64,000 nt of DNA, from assembly GCF_000938305.1 (NCBI RefSeq), contig NZ_JYMT01000004.1:434001-498000 (forward strand), given 5' to 3'. Shown one piece after another: positions 8,838 to 17,573 of the stretch (positions are counted from its first letter, which is position 1; every line of letters starts with the position of its first letter). Made by a program: the position numbers and the translations under genes. The DNA comes from Bradyrhizobium sp. LTSP885 (GTDB taxonomy: Bacteria; Pseudomonadota; Alphaproteobacteria; Rhizobiales; Xanthobacteraceae). The notes under the pieces were generated by a model that was not told the origin of the DNA, did not search any database, and saw only the letters and a program-made list of their open reading frames with translations.

Positions 8838-9800
8838 CTATTTACCTGCCCGCACCGCCTTGAGCGCGCGGATGATCGCCAGTTGCTTGGCGTCGCGCTC
8901 ACTTTCGAGCTGCTCGGGAGGCTGCGCCGCGAAGGATGCCTCGGCCTGCGCGATGATCTTGTCCTGCGCAGCCTCGTCCAGATTGACCGGCGCCATATTC
9001 TTCCAGGCCTCGTTCAGACCGGGACCGAATTGCTTGAAAAACGATTTGAACCCACCGGCACCGCCGCCGAGATGGAACGAGCGGAATGGGCCGTCCGCCG
9101 CCCAGCGCAGGCCGATCGAACTTGTCACGATATCGTCGAGCTCATCGACTTTGACGACGCCCTGAATGACGAGGTAGCAGCATTCCCGGAAAATTGCCCG
9201 TTGCAGACGGTTGGCGACGAAACCGGGCATTTCCTTGCGCACCACGCGCGGCACCTTGCCGAGCGCGGCGTAGAACGCGACCGCGTCGTCCACCGCCTCC
9301 GGGCTCGTCTTCTCGCCGGGGACGACCTCGACCAATGGAATCAGATGGGGCGGATTGAAGGGATGGCCCACCAGCAACCGCTCGGGCCGGGACATCTTGA
9401 GCGCCTGTTCCGTCGCGGTCTTGGCCGAACTCGACGAAAGCAGCAGAGCATGCTCGGCCACAACCTTGCCGATGCGTTGCCATAAGTCCTGCTTGAACTC
9501 GATCCGCTCCGGTCCGTTTTCCTGTACGAGATCGGCGCCCGTGACCGAGCGCTCGAGATCGGCCTGGAAGCTCAGTTTCTCCTCCAGATTGTCCGTCGGC
9601 AACCCGAGCTCCTTGAGCGTCGACAGATTGTTGCGGATATAATCGCGGACGATGGCCTCGACATCCGGGCGCGGATCGTTGACGACCACCGTCAGCCCGT
9701 TCGCCAGAAAGAGCGCCGTCCACGACGCGCCGATGACGCCGGCGCCGATCACGGTAACCTTCGAATATCGGTTCAGAATATCCTGCTGAGCTGTAGCCAT
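8838..9800 (-). CDS. 3-hydroxyacyl-CoA dehydrogenase family NAD-binding protein
   Basis: 320 residues, a single HAD unit: Rossmann motif GAGVIG at 18-23, an SSSS segment in the active-site region, then VGHPFNPPHLIPLVEVV carrying the catalytic His, and a six-helix C-terminal domain. This length and the RLQRAIFRECCYLVIQGV pattern match the group containing L-carnitine 3-dehydrogenase and lambda-crystallin/L-gulonate dehydrogenase as well as short fatty 3-hydroxyacyl-CoA dehydrogenases, so the substrate may be a free 3-hydroxy acid rather than a CoA ester. Only nine bases separate it from the upstream acetoacetate decarboxylase gene, whose end carries its ribosome-binding site (AAGGAAA), implying coupled translation. 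Confidence 0.88.
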   Translation of the reverse strand: MATAQQDILNRYSKVTVIGAGVIGASWTALFLANGLTVVVNDPRPDVEAIVRDYIRNNLSTLKELGLPTDNLEEKLSFQADLERSVTGADLVQENGPERIEFKQDLWQRIGKVVAEHALLLSSSSAKTATEQALKMSRPERLLVGHPFNPPHLIPLVEVVPGEKTSPEAVDDAVAFYAALGKVPRVVRKEMPGFVANRLQRAIFRECCYLVIQGVVKVDELDDIVTSSIGLRWAADGPFRSFHLGGGAGGFKSFFKQFGPGLNEAWKNMAPVNLDEAAQDKIIAQAEASFAAQPPEQLESERDAKQLAIIRALKAVRAGK

Positions 9801-9809
9801 GATATCTGC

Positions 9810-10574
9810 CTATTTCCTTGGACTGGCCGAAGGCGCGCTGTCAGTGAGATAGTCGTAGATGACGACGGCAGGCGAAAGCGTGAGATCCGTCAGGATGTGC
9901 GTGGCGGAAACGATCTCACGTACGGGAAGGTCAGCGAGCGGCGCCAGAACGTGCTCGAACAGTTGCAGACGGGCCGGCCCCCGCCATGCACCCTTCACTA
10001 CGATGTTGGTGATCTCGGTACGCACCAGTTCGCAAATACGCGGGCGCTTCTCGTAGCTCGGGAGGATTTTCAGCATGAACGTGGGCACGCAGATTTCCTG
10101 CCGCGCCTTTTCCAGATCCATCGGCTTGTGCTTGTAGCCCATCGTCGCACGGGCGACACTGAGCGTGCCGTAATCCAGCGTTCCGACCAGCGTGTCGGAG
10201 TCGACGAACAGCTTTGCCGATCCGAGCTTTTTTGGAAACGCACTCAGTTCGCGGCCTGCGGCAATCGCCGGCAGATTGTCGAGATACATGCCGATGATGT
10301 ATTCGCCGACTTCTTCCTTGTGCCGCACGACCGCGGCCTGCCCGCACTCGACATACGAACCGTATCCCGTCGTATCGGGCATATTCATCACTTCGAAGCG
10401 CACCAGCGGCTCGTCGACTTCAAGCGGCTCGGGCACCTGCTTGAGGAGAGCTTCCCGATCCGTCCGGTAGGTGATGTTCAGATACTCGCGCGACGTGAAG
10501 CGATGCGGGCCTGGAACAAACGCCGGAGCTCCTGTCGGCGTGGTGTACTGCTTGAGCACGTCCTCTTTTTTCAT
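9810..10574 (-). CDS. adc: Acetoacetate decarboxylase
   Basis: 254 residues from the ATG at 10574; in-frame codons reach 10610, but the family begins with a MKxEDVLKQ-like segment, so this start is preferred. The match to clostridial acetoacetate decarboxylase runs throughout: YRTDxEALxKxVPEPLEVDEPLVRFE, GMYLDNLPAIAAGRELSAFPKKLG with the Schiff-base lysine at K115, and LFVDSDTLVGTLDYG. It converts acetoacetate to acetone and CO2. It lies between a phasin gene and a 3-hydroxyacyl-CoA dehydrogenase, so acetoacetate or a related 3-keto acid from PHB or ketone-body turnover is a sensible substrate; some homologues act on other keto acids. Confidence 0.93.
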   Translation of the reverse strand: MKKEDVLKQYTTPTGAPAFVPGPHRFTSREYLNITYRTDREALLKQVPEPLEVDEPLVRFEVMNMPDTTGYGSYVECGQAAVVRHKEEVGEYIIGMYLDNLPAIAAGRELSAFPKKLGSAKLFVDSDTLVGTLDYGTLSVARATMGYKHKPMDLEKARQEICVPTFMLKILPSYEKRPRICELVRTEITNIVVKGAWRGPARLQLFEHVLAPLADLPVREIVSATHILTDLTLSPAVVIYDYLTDSAPSASPRK

Positions 10575-10781
10575 CTTGACGCTCACCCCATGAGTTAGAC
10601 GTTTCAGCATTCGGTATCGGCGGCGGCCTTACCGCATATTTGCGGCTCTCCGCACCGGCCGACAGTACGAACCTTTGGGCTCGTCACTGCAAGCCGGTTC
10701 ATTGCGAAAGGCACGGCCCTGTCTTGAGGGACTGGTGCCGTTAAAACTCTCCCGCGCTGCAGCAGAGCCCGTTCACCCGCG

Positions 10782-11204
10782 TCAGGCCTTCCTGGACTCG
10801 ATGGCCGCCCGCGCCTCGGCAAAGCTCTCGCGCATCCGATCAAGAATGATCTTTGGCGCTTCGTTGCTCGATTTCTGCACCAGCTCAGCGATATCCCTGG
10901 TGTTCTTGACCGTCGCTTCGAACACGCGCTTCGCCAATTCCGCCTGCTTGGTCGCGATTTCCTGAGGCGTGCCGCCCGGCTTGAAATCAGCGATCAGTTG
11001 CCGCGCCTCGCGCCCGACCTCCGCCAGGATTTCCTGTTGCTTTGCGAAAACCGCCTGGCCTCCCTGCGACAGCACCGCCGCGGACTTCTGCATCGCCTCG
11101 ATGTTCTTGCGGTGGATGTCGAGAAATGGCTCGTAATCGATCTTTGGCAGATTAATCTGCTTCGCCATATCGGCGAACGTGTCCGTCATTGTCTTGTCGG
11201 CCAT
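10782..11204 (-). CDS. Phasin family protein (PHB granule-associated)
   Basis: 140 residues. The ATG at 11204 is chosen because an AGGGAGGG-like ribosome-binding site lies just upstream and because residue 1 begins the phasin-like sequence; in-frame extension upstream looks non-coding. The sequence is amphipathic and helical with few aromatics: PKIDYEPFLDIHRKNIEAMQKSAAV at 20-44 is the typical Phasin_2 opening, followed by long helices rich in Gln, Glu and Ala. Phasins coat polyhydroxybutyrate granules and set their number and size. Placement between an acyl-CoA ligase and acetoacetate decarboxylase fits PHB or acyl-CoA metabolism. Confidence 0.88.
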   Translation of the reverse strand: MADKTMTDTFADMAKQINLPKIDYEPFLDIHRKNIEAMQKSAAVLSQGGQAVFAKQQEILAEVGREARQLIADFKPGGTPQEIATKQAELAKRVFEATVKNTRDIAELVQKSSNEAPKIILDRMRESFAEARAAIESRKA

Positions 11205-11340
11205 TTTTCCCTCCCGGTATCCATTGATTTGTGCGTGGAGCTGTTTGGTCCGCTGCCACGTCGCTGTTTGGCGCATATCGTAGTCAGACCGGCTTCGATT
11301 AACCAGCGAGACAGGATGTGATCGTGTATCCTCCCCTCGG

Positions 11341-12987
11341 CTAACCGTCCCCGTACTTGGCGCGCAACGCCTTCTTGTCGGTCTTGCCGACGCTCGTCTT
11401 GTCGATTGCATCGACAAACCTGATCCTGTCCGGAATGGCGAAACGCGAGATGACCCCTTTGTCGACATAGGCTTTGACGTGCTTCTGCACGGCTGCATCG
11501 TCGACGGGGCCGCCGGGATGGGCGACAAGGATGGCGAGCGGACGCTCGCCCCATTTCGCATCCGCCACGCCGATGATCGCTGCCTCGCTCAGGCCTGGCA
11601 TCTGGAGCAGGATGTCCTCCAGCTCAATCGACGAAATCCATTCGCCGCCGGTCTTGATCACGTCCTTGATCCGGTCGGTGATCTGAACGACGCCGTGCGC
11701 GGTCATGGTGCCGATGTCTCCGGTATGAAGATAGCCGCCTTCCCAGAGCTTTTCCGAAGAGGCCGGATTGTTGAGATATCCCATCGTCAGCCACGGTGCG
11801 CGGACGACGATTTCTCCGGCGGTGCGGCCGTCGTGAGCGACGTCCTTCATCTCGGCATCCACGATGCGGAAGTCGACCAGGGGCACCGGCGTTCCAGTCT
11901 TGGTACGAAGTTCGACCTCCTCGTCAGGATTTCCGGTGAGCTCATGCTCCCTGAGCTGCGCGATCGTCAGGATGGGGCCCGACTCCGACATTCCGTAACC
12001 GGCAAAGATGTCGATACCGCGCTGTATCGCGGCCTTGGCCAGCGCTTTGGTCAGCGCTGCGCCCCCGATCACCATTTTCAGCCCGGAGAGATCGACATCC
12101 TTGCTGTTGGGCGCCGACAGCAGCATTTGCAGAATCGTCGGAACGCAATGGCTGAACGTCACGCCCTCGGTCTTGATCAGGTTCAGGAGAAGTTCGGGCT
12201 GATACCGGCCGGGATAGACCTGTTTGACCCCCGCTGCGGTCGCGGCATAGGGCAATCCCCAGCCGTGGACGTGAAACATTGGCGTGATCGGCATGTACAC
12301 GTCTTCGCGGTGAAACCGCCCCTGCCGCGCCGGTGAGCCGAACCCGACCAGATCGATCAGCGTGTGCAGCACGAGCTGGCGATGGCTGAAGTAGACGCCC
12401 TTCGGCGCGCCGGTGGTGCCCGTCGTGTAGAACATGGTTGCGCGGGTATTCTCGTCGAAATCCTCGAAGGTGAAGTCCGGCGAACTGTTTGCCAGCATCT
12501 CCTCATACTGGCCGACGACTTTGCTCGGGCGGCTCGGGAACACGCCGTCGTCCGACATCAGAATGATGCCTTCGACGGATTCAAGCTGCCCTTGCAACTG
12601 CTCAATCAGCGGAAGGAACTCGACATTCACCAGCAGCAGCCGGGGACGCGCGTGATTGAGCGTGAACAAGACCTGCTCGGGCGACAGCCTTATATTGACG
12701 GTTTGAAGCGTGGCGCCGAGCATCGGGATCGCGAAATAGGATTCCAGGTAGCGGTGGCTGTCCCAGTCCAGCACGCCCACGACATCGCCGCGCCGGACGC
12801 CCTTCGACGTCAGACCGCTCGCAAGACGCCCGATGCGCTCGCGCAGATCACGGTAGGTGTAGCGGCTGAGATCGCGGTAGACAATTTCCTGATCGGCCGA
12901 CTGCGTCATCGGCGCGTGAAGGAGGTGCTTGATCAGCAGGGGATATTTGTAGGCCGACGGCGTATGCTCGATCAGGAAATCGGACAT
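11341..12987 (-). CDS. Long/medium-chain acyl-CoA synthetase (AMP-forming)
   Basis: 548 residues of the ANL superfamily. The P-loop-like ATP motif YTTGTTGAPKGV is near residue 187, the aromatic/Gly motif YGMSESGP near 335, the GYLHTGDIG aspartate region near 414 and the DRIKDVIKTGGEWIS hinge near 436; the C-terminal catalytic lysine is in TSVGKTDKKALR. It activates a carboxylic acid to an acyl-adenylate and then the CoA thioester. The FPTILQMLLSAP-like substrate pocket and the LLxxP N-terminus resemble the medium-chain FadD/AlkK group. A strong ribosome-binding site (AGGGAGAAA) precedes the start. It is first in the leftward lipid block, divergent from the TetR gene, and is the probable regulated promoter. 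Confidence 0.92.
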   Translation of the reverse strand: MSDFLIEHTPSAYKYPLLIKHLLHAPMTQSADQEIVYRDLSRYTYRDLRERIGRLASGLTSKGVRRGDVVGVLDWDSHRYLESYFAIPMLGATLQTVNIRLSPEQVLFTLNHARPRLLLVNVEFLPLIEQLQGQLESVEGIILMSDDGVFPSRPSKVVGQYEEMLANSSPDFTFEDFDENTRATMFYTTGTTGAPKGVYFSHRQLVLHTLIDLVGFGSPARQGRFHREDVYMPITPMFHVHGWGLPYAATAAGVKQVYPGRYQPELLLNLIKTEGVTFSHCVPTILQMLLSAPNSKDVDLSGLKMVIGGAALTKALAKAAIQRGIDIFAGYGMSESGPILTIAQLREHELTGNPDEEVELRTKTGTPVPLVDFRIVDAEMKDVAHDGRTAGEIVVRAPWLTMGYLNNPASSEKLWEGGYLHTGDIGTMTAHGVVQITDRIKDVIKTGGEWISSIELEDILLQMPGLSEAAIIGVADAKWGERPLAILVAHPGGPVDDAAVQKHVKAYVDKGVISRFAIPDRIRFVDAIDKTSVGKTDKKALRAKYGDG

Positions 12988-13497
12988 TTGATTTCTCCCT
13001 GGGGCTGGAAGGCGTCGGCGCCCCGTGTCGGGGAATTTTGTCGCCCGTATTTGCCCGCTCGGCTTGTCTTCCGGTTCGCCCGAGAGTCGGTCGGAGGCAG
13101 CAGGAAGGGCCGAGTTCTTATTCTATCGTTCGCTTGGTTGAATAGAAAGTCAAGCCGAATCCAGGATCGGGAGATAGCAGGCTTGTCCCGTCCGCACGTA
13201 TTGATGCACTGCATGATCAATGTCGGACTTTGCGTCTTCGTTGCTTCACTGTCCGCTCACGCCAGTACTGATGGCTGCGAACCGGCGCTGACGTGACGGT
13301 CCTGCAAGCCGGACTGAAGCAGACCGGTTTGCCTATCGGTCGCTTGATCGATTCTCGACAATCCCCTTGCAAAAGTGTACAGATCGGCGATCCATCGCAA
13401 TGGCTTCTGCGGACACCGCCGAGGCAAACGGAAGCCAGGAGTTTGCCAGGTCTCATATGTGCGACCGGGCTTTTCATCATTGACGGACTGAGAAAAA
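12988..13497. other. 510-bp divergent control region between the acyl-CoA ligase and TetR genes
   Basis: No gene is supported. The region must hold promoters for both directions. A six-base inverted repeat, TTCTAT at 13121-13126 and ATAGAA at 13142-13147 with a 15-base spacer, lies about 135 bases upstream of the ligase start and is a weak candidate operator for the neighbouring TetR protein. Confidence 0.45.
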
Positions 13498-14127
13498 ATG
13501 ACGAAGCCCTTGGCGCGCGCGAAGGCTCGTACGAAAAAGCCAAAATCGTTACGAAAAGGCCCCGACCGCCGCCGGCAGATTATTGCCGCCGCGTCCGAAC
13601 TGTTTGCGCGGAACGGATTTGAAGGCACATCGATCCGCGATATCGCAGCCGCGTCAGGCGTTCTATCCGGTTCGCTGTACTATCACTTTCCGTCCAAGGA
13701 AGATCTGCTCTTCACGGTGCACCAGGAAAGCCTCACGGCGATGCGCCAGGAGGTCGAGACCGCCATTGCCGGAATCAGCGAGCCCTGGAAACGGCTCGAC
13801 GAGGCCATCGTTGCGCACTGCCGGATATTGCTCGGTGGCAGCGTGACTCGCGCGATCCTCACGCCGCCGCGCTACTACAATCTCAAGGGCGTCCGAAAAC
13901 TCGTCCGCCAGCGCGACGAGTACGAGCAGATCTTCGCGAGCCTTATCGACGATTTGCCTCTGCGCGCCGATTGCGATCGGCATGTGTTCCGGCTGTCGAT
14001 CCTCGGCGCCATGAACTGGACCGTGTTCTGGTACGCCGCGGGCGGCCGCTTAAGCGTTGACGACGTCGGCCGGCAGATTGCCCTGATGGTGCGAGGCGCT
14101 ACCAGCGGTGCCACGACCAAAAGATAG
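13498..14127 (+). CDS. TetR/AcrR family transcriptional regulator
   Basis: 209 residues. After a basic N-terminal tail (residues 1-25), the HTH runs RRRQIIAAASELFARNGFEGTSIRDIAAASGVLSGSLYYHFPSKEDLL (about 24-71), a textbook TetR DNA-binding domain. The C-terminal ligand/dimer domain is helical with no family-specific motif; its layout resembles KstR2/FadR-like regulators that bind acyl-CoAs. It is transcribed away from the acyl-CoA ligase block and is its most likely repressor, with an acyl-CoA as probable inducer; both statements are inference from context. Confidence 0.9.
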   Translation: MTKPLARAKARTKKPKSLRKGPDRRRQIIAAASELFARNGFEGTSIRDIAAASGVLSGSLYYHFPSKEDLLFTVHQESLTAMRQEVETAIAGISEPWKRLDEAIVAHCRILLGGSVTRAILTPPRYYNLKGVRKLVRQRDEYEQIFASLIDDLPLRADCDRHVFRLSILGAMNWTVFWYAAGGRLSVDDVGRQIALMVRGATSGATTKR

Positions 14128-14211
14128 CGGTCGCGTTCGTTCGCCAACCGGTATCTGGGAATGCTGGATCCGAACTACGGATGTAACTAGCGATCGAAAT
14201 TCATTCGTGTG

Positions 14212-14724
14212 TCATATCCCGATGTACCGCTGAATCGTCGTCGCATCCCGCTCGAGCGCTGCGGCATCGCCGCTCCAGACGGTGCGGCCCTTCTCCAAAA
14301 TGTAGTGGTAGTCGGCCAAGCGTTTCAGCGCACGCATGTTCTTGTCGATCAGCAGGATCGATTGTCCCTGCGCCTTCAGCGCCTCGATGCACCGCCAAAT
14401 TTCGCCGCGTACCACCGGTGCCAGGCCTTCGGTGGCCTCATCGAGGATCAGCAGCTTCGGGTTGGTCATCAGCGCGCGGCCGATCGCCAACATCTGCGGT
14501 TCGCCGCCGGACAAGGTGCCAGCATATTGCCTGGCCCGCTCCGCAAGCCGGGGAAACAACCAGTAGATCCGGTCCTGCGTCCATGGCTGGGGGCGGCCCG
14601 CACGATTGGCGGCCGTGGCAATCAGGTTTTCGCGCACGGTCAGCGTCGGAAACACCAAGCATCCTTCCGGCACCAACCCAATGCCCCGCCGCGCCACGGC
14701 CTCGGGCGCATCCGCTTGTTCGAT
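14212..14724 (-). pseudogene. Remnant of branched-chain amino-acid ABC ATPase (livF-like), 3' part only
   Basis: On the minus strand the last ~170 codons of a LivF-type ATPase remain: ARRGIGLVPEG, the VFPTLTVRENL segment, the signature LSGGEPQMLAIGRAL (Gln to Pro inside the usual LSGGQ/EQ) and Walker B LLILDEATEGLAP, ending QRYIGI. The N-terminal part, including Walker A, is missing. At about 14716-14724 the sequence changes without spacer into a LysR remnant on the other strand. The product could not bind ATP, so this is a dead fragment. Confidence 0.88.
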
Positions 14725-15551
14725 CGCACCACGCGCCGAGTGGAACTGACCGAGGGCGGTGCCGAATTCCGCAACATCGCGGCGGAGATCATCGAAGATC
14801 TGGAATCGGCGGCACGCAACGCGCATGAACTCGCGGAGCGGAAGCGCGGACGCGTCATTATCGCGGCACCGCCGTTGCTTGCAGCCGCCATTGTGCCGCG
14901 CGCGATCGCCGATTTCCGGAGCAGATACCCCGGCATCGAGGTCCGGTTGATCGATGCCAGAACAGACCAGATCATCGAAAACGTCCGCTCCGGGCAAGTC
15001 GATTGCGGGATCGGCACCTTCCACGCCGGCGAAGAAGGCTCAGTTCGACGCTGCTGGCGCGCGACAGCCTGATGGTGTTCTGCACCTCAAACCATCCATT
15101 GGCACAGCGGCAGGCGGCCAACTGGCGCGAGCTCGAAGGCCTGCCGCTGATCACGTTGACGCGGGACAGCGGCATCAGGCTGCTGGTCGAGGTCGGCTTT
15201 GAGACTGCTCAGATCAGGCTGGTTCCCGCCTACGAAGTCGGCCAGATCACGACGGCGCTGGCGATGGTCGAGGCGGGCTTGGGGATCGCCGTGCTGCCGA
15301 CCTATGCGTGGGCCGGCGCCAAAGCAATGAAGATCTCAGCCACGGCGCTTACTCCGGGCATCGCGCGTGACATCGCGATGATTACCCGGACCGGACGCAG
15401 CATTGCTCCCGCGGTCTCGGCATTCGCGCGATTCCTCGCCAAATACACCAACGAGTCAGTGCCCGGCGGAGCCGCTGCTGCAGCGAGACTTCCATCCGCC
15501 CGCAAGCCCGCGCGCGCCAGCACGCGGGCGAAGATGAAGGCTCGAAAATAG
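14716..15551 (+). pseudogene. Remnant of a LysR-family regulator, lacking the HTH and frameshifted
   Basis: The reading frame becomes LysR-like at LFDRTTRRVELTEGG, which is the end of the winged helix; the DNA-binding helices are absent because the livF remnant abuts here. The effector domain follows (RGRVIIAAPPLLAAAIVP, YPGIEVRLIDA) until about 15038, where one base appears lost: the natural continuation (SSTLLARDSLMVFCTSNHPLA, then EAGLGIAVLPTYA) is in the next frame and runs to 15551. Two independent lesions mean no functional protein. Confidence 0.88.
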
Positions 15552-15707
15552 ACTGACGCAGATCGAAGAGCCGCCGGAAAAGCGGACTTCCCGATCGGAT
15601 GATCACCCTTCCCGAAGACTTCTCACTGTGTTGCCATCAATTTGGAATGGCGACGCGGCCCCCCCCCTCAACTTTGATCACATCACTATCCGAAGGATGC
15701 TGCGAAA

Positions 15708-15905
15708 TTGGGGTACGTTCGACATTTGCAAAGGAGGAGCCTTGCCGGGCTCTCGGGCGCGGTCTCTGCGGTCAGCGAATATCTTGATGAGCGGCTGGAA
15801 TTGTCGGATTGTCTAGTGGTGATATTCCACGGCGAATTCGTCCACGAGGCCCGCGCCGGCGAAGCGGACCTCACCGACATCGGCCGGCACTTGGTGGGGC
15901 GTTGA
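15708..15905 (+). pseudogene. C-terminal remnant of a sugar/nucleoside-type ABC ATPase
   Basis: The 65-codon frame ends with a stretch reading VSEYLDERLELSDCLVVIF, then HGEFVHEA and ADLTDIGRHLVG. This is the end of the second nucleotide-binding domain of duplicated RbsA/YufO-type ATPases (D-loop/H-loop side strand, regulatory tail, GxhM/L-type terminus). Nothing upstream continues the domain. Its stop overlaps the ATG of the deaminase gene (TGATG), as an intact operon would. A C-tract of about nine bases lies upstream in the decayed DNA near 15659-15667. Confidence 0.72.
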
Positions 15906-16393
15906 TGGCTGCTGATATGTCCGGACGCGACGAGGAATTCTTGCGGCGCTCATTCGACGTCGCCCGGCGCGCCGTCACCCATGGCAACCATCCCTTTGGC
16001 GCGATCCTGGTTGATCAGAGCGGCAATGTGCTGATCGAGGCCGAGAACGCCTACATGCCCGAGCATGACGGTACCGCGCACGCCGAACGTCTGCTGGCGA
16101 CGCAGGCCTGCACCACGCTAAGCGCGGAAGTTCTGAAGACGTCGACGCTCTACTCCTCCGCCGAGCCATGCGCGATGTGCGCTGGCGCAATGTACTGGGC
16201 TGGCATCGGCCGCCTGGTCTATGGCCTGAGCGAACACAGGCTGCGGCAGTTCACGGGCAATCACCCGGAAAATCCAACGCTCGACCTGCCCTGCCGGGAG
16301 GTGTTCGACAGCGGACAGCGGGCGACGGAAGTGATTGGCCCCCTGCTCGAGGACGAGGCTGCGGCCTTACACACAGGCATCTGGGACAAATAG
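15905..16393 (+). CDS. Nucleoside/guanine deaminase, cytidine-deaminase fold
   Basis: 162 residues. Zinc motifs are complete: the HAERLLATQA block with H-A-E and the SAEPCAMCAGAMYWAGI block with P-C-x-x-C. The HPFGAILVDQ opening and the C-terminal tail match small guanine deaminases (GuaD) more than the tRNA adenosine deaminase TadA, so guanine to xanthine plus ammonia is the likely reaction. A second in-frame ATG lies at 15917. It begins the purine island and is preceded by the remnant of an ABC ATPase gene with overlapping stop/start, suggesting it once belonged to a transporter operon. It ends at a strong hairpin. Confidence 0.85.
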   Translation: MAADMSGRDEEFLRRSFDVARRAVTHGNHPFGAILVDQSGNVLIEAENAYMPEHDGTAHAERLLATQACTTLSAEVLKTSTLYSSAEPCAMCAGAMYWAGIGRLVYGLSEHRLRQFTGNHPENPTLDLPCREVFDSGQRATEVIGPLLEDEAAALHTGIWDK

Positions 16394-16417
16394 CCTTCGC
16401 GCATTTCAATCGACGGC

Positions 16418-16460
16418 AAAAAATATGGCGCCGCGGGGAACATCGCGGCGCCATCGCTTT
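16418..16460. terminator. Bidirectional intrinsic terminator
   Basis: A perfect 11-bp stem (ATGGCGCCGCG / CGCGGCGCCAT, arms 16425-16435 and 16444-16454, eight-base loop) lies between the convergent deaminase and barrel genes. On the minus strand the stem is followed by a six-T run (16418-16423), a classical terminator for the outer-membrane gene; on the plus strand a shorter TTTT follows. Confidence 0.88.
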
Positions 16461-16481
16461 TCACCTGGAACAGTCAGTTGG

Positions 16482-17573
16482 CTAGAACTTCACGGTCACA
16501 CCGGCGTAGACGGTCTTTTCGGTGCAGCTGTTGTTGCTGACGCCTGGGGCAAAGAGGCAGGTAGGACTGTTGTTGGCATCGAGGCCGAACTTGTTCTGCC
16601 AGTAGCGATAGGCGACCCAGGTGGTCACGAACTGCGAGTATTTCGGACCCCAGAACGCCTTGCTCGCGTCAAACGTCAGGCGGATCGGCTCGCTGTTGAT
16701 TTCGATCTTCGTTGCGGTTCCACCTCCAGCGAGGCCCAGGGGTTCGTTCTGGTTGCCCTTCGGTCCATAGAAGCCGGCACGGCCGCTGATAGCGAAATAC
16801 TGCATGTTCTCGGGGAGGAAACCGAGATCCATATAGTAGTTGATTTCGACCGCCCAGGTCGGGCGGAATGAGGTGTTGCCATCCGCAATACACGTCACGC
16901 CGGGGGTACCCGGTCCGAACAGACCGCACTGGTCGAACGCGTTGTGGTTGGAAAACTCATAGTACATCAACGGTGCGACGTCGATGTATCCCTTGTAGGG
17001 CAGGTCGAAGGCGAACTGCAGACCGGCGACGACGTCGCGCTTGGCAGGTGCCAGGAAGCTGTTTTCGGAATTGGCATCCATGCCGACTTCGAATGAAACG
17101 TTATGCAGCGGACCGGCGGTGAAAGCCTTGGTGTTGAAGAGTTCGTTCCAGCCAAAGGTCGAGCGGAACAGGCCGTAGATTTCCGTGGCGCCGGCACAGG
17201 TCGCCGGCGTGCCGAAGATGGTTCCGGCGTTCGTGCAAGGCGCCGCGGGATCGTTGTGGTCCGACTTCAACATCGAGATGGTGAAGAAGTTGGTACCGTA
17301 GCCCCAGACGTCAAAGTGCGTAAACGAATAGACACTCTTTGCCGTGGTGCCATTGATTGTACCATTCGGTCGGACACTGAACACACCGGGATCGGTACCT
17401 TTGGGCATCCATGAATAGGTGACCCGGTTGTCGATCACCAGGAAGAACGGCAGGTCGGCGGCCGGCTTCGGTTTGGCCTTGACCGGCAAGTCGGCCGCGT
17501 CGGCGAAGCCCGCCGGCGCAAGCGCAGCAAGTGACAGTGCCGCGGCTGCCAATGATCGGCGAAGACTGGACAT
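16482..17573 (-). CDS. Outer-membrane beta-barrel channel, possibly Tsx-like nucleoside channel
   Basis: 363 residues from the ATG at 17573; a TTG 15 bases further upstream is in frame but the ATG better follows the GGGGG stretch. A signal peptide (residues 1-26, ending GFADA/AD) is followed by alternating strand-like sequence with many aromatic residues and a terminal Phe (VKF), the hallmark of BAM-inserted barrels. The Cys-containing loops (CTNAGTIFGTPATC, CGLFGPGTPGVTC) are unusual. Its length, single-domain barrel look and location beside the BMP-type nucleoside importer make a Tsx-like purine channel attractive, but no decisive motif was recognised. Confidence 0.72.
   Translation of the reverse strand: MSSLRRSLAAAALSLAALAPAGFADAADLPVKAKPKPAADLPFFLVIDNRVTYSWMPKGTDPGVFSVRPNGTINGTTAKSVYSFTHFDVWGYGTNFFTISMLKSDHNDPAAPCTNAGTIFGTPATCAGATEIYGLFRSTFGWNELFNTKAFTAGPLHNVSFEVGMDANSENSFLAPAKRDVVAGLQFAFDLPYKGYIDVAPLMYYEFSNHNAFDQCGLFGPGTPGVTCIADGNTSFRPTWAVEINYYMDLGFLPENMQYFAISGRAGFYGPKGNQNEPLGLAGGGTATKIEINSEPIRLTFDASKAFWGPKYSQFVTTWVAYRYWQNKFGLDANNSPTCLFAPGVSNNSCTEKTVYAGVTVKF

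Noticed and set aside
15659..15667. Run of about nine C residues as a possible phase-variation tract
   Set aside because: It lies in decayed DNA between two pseudogenes and is not inside or just upstream of an intact gene.
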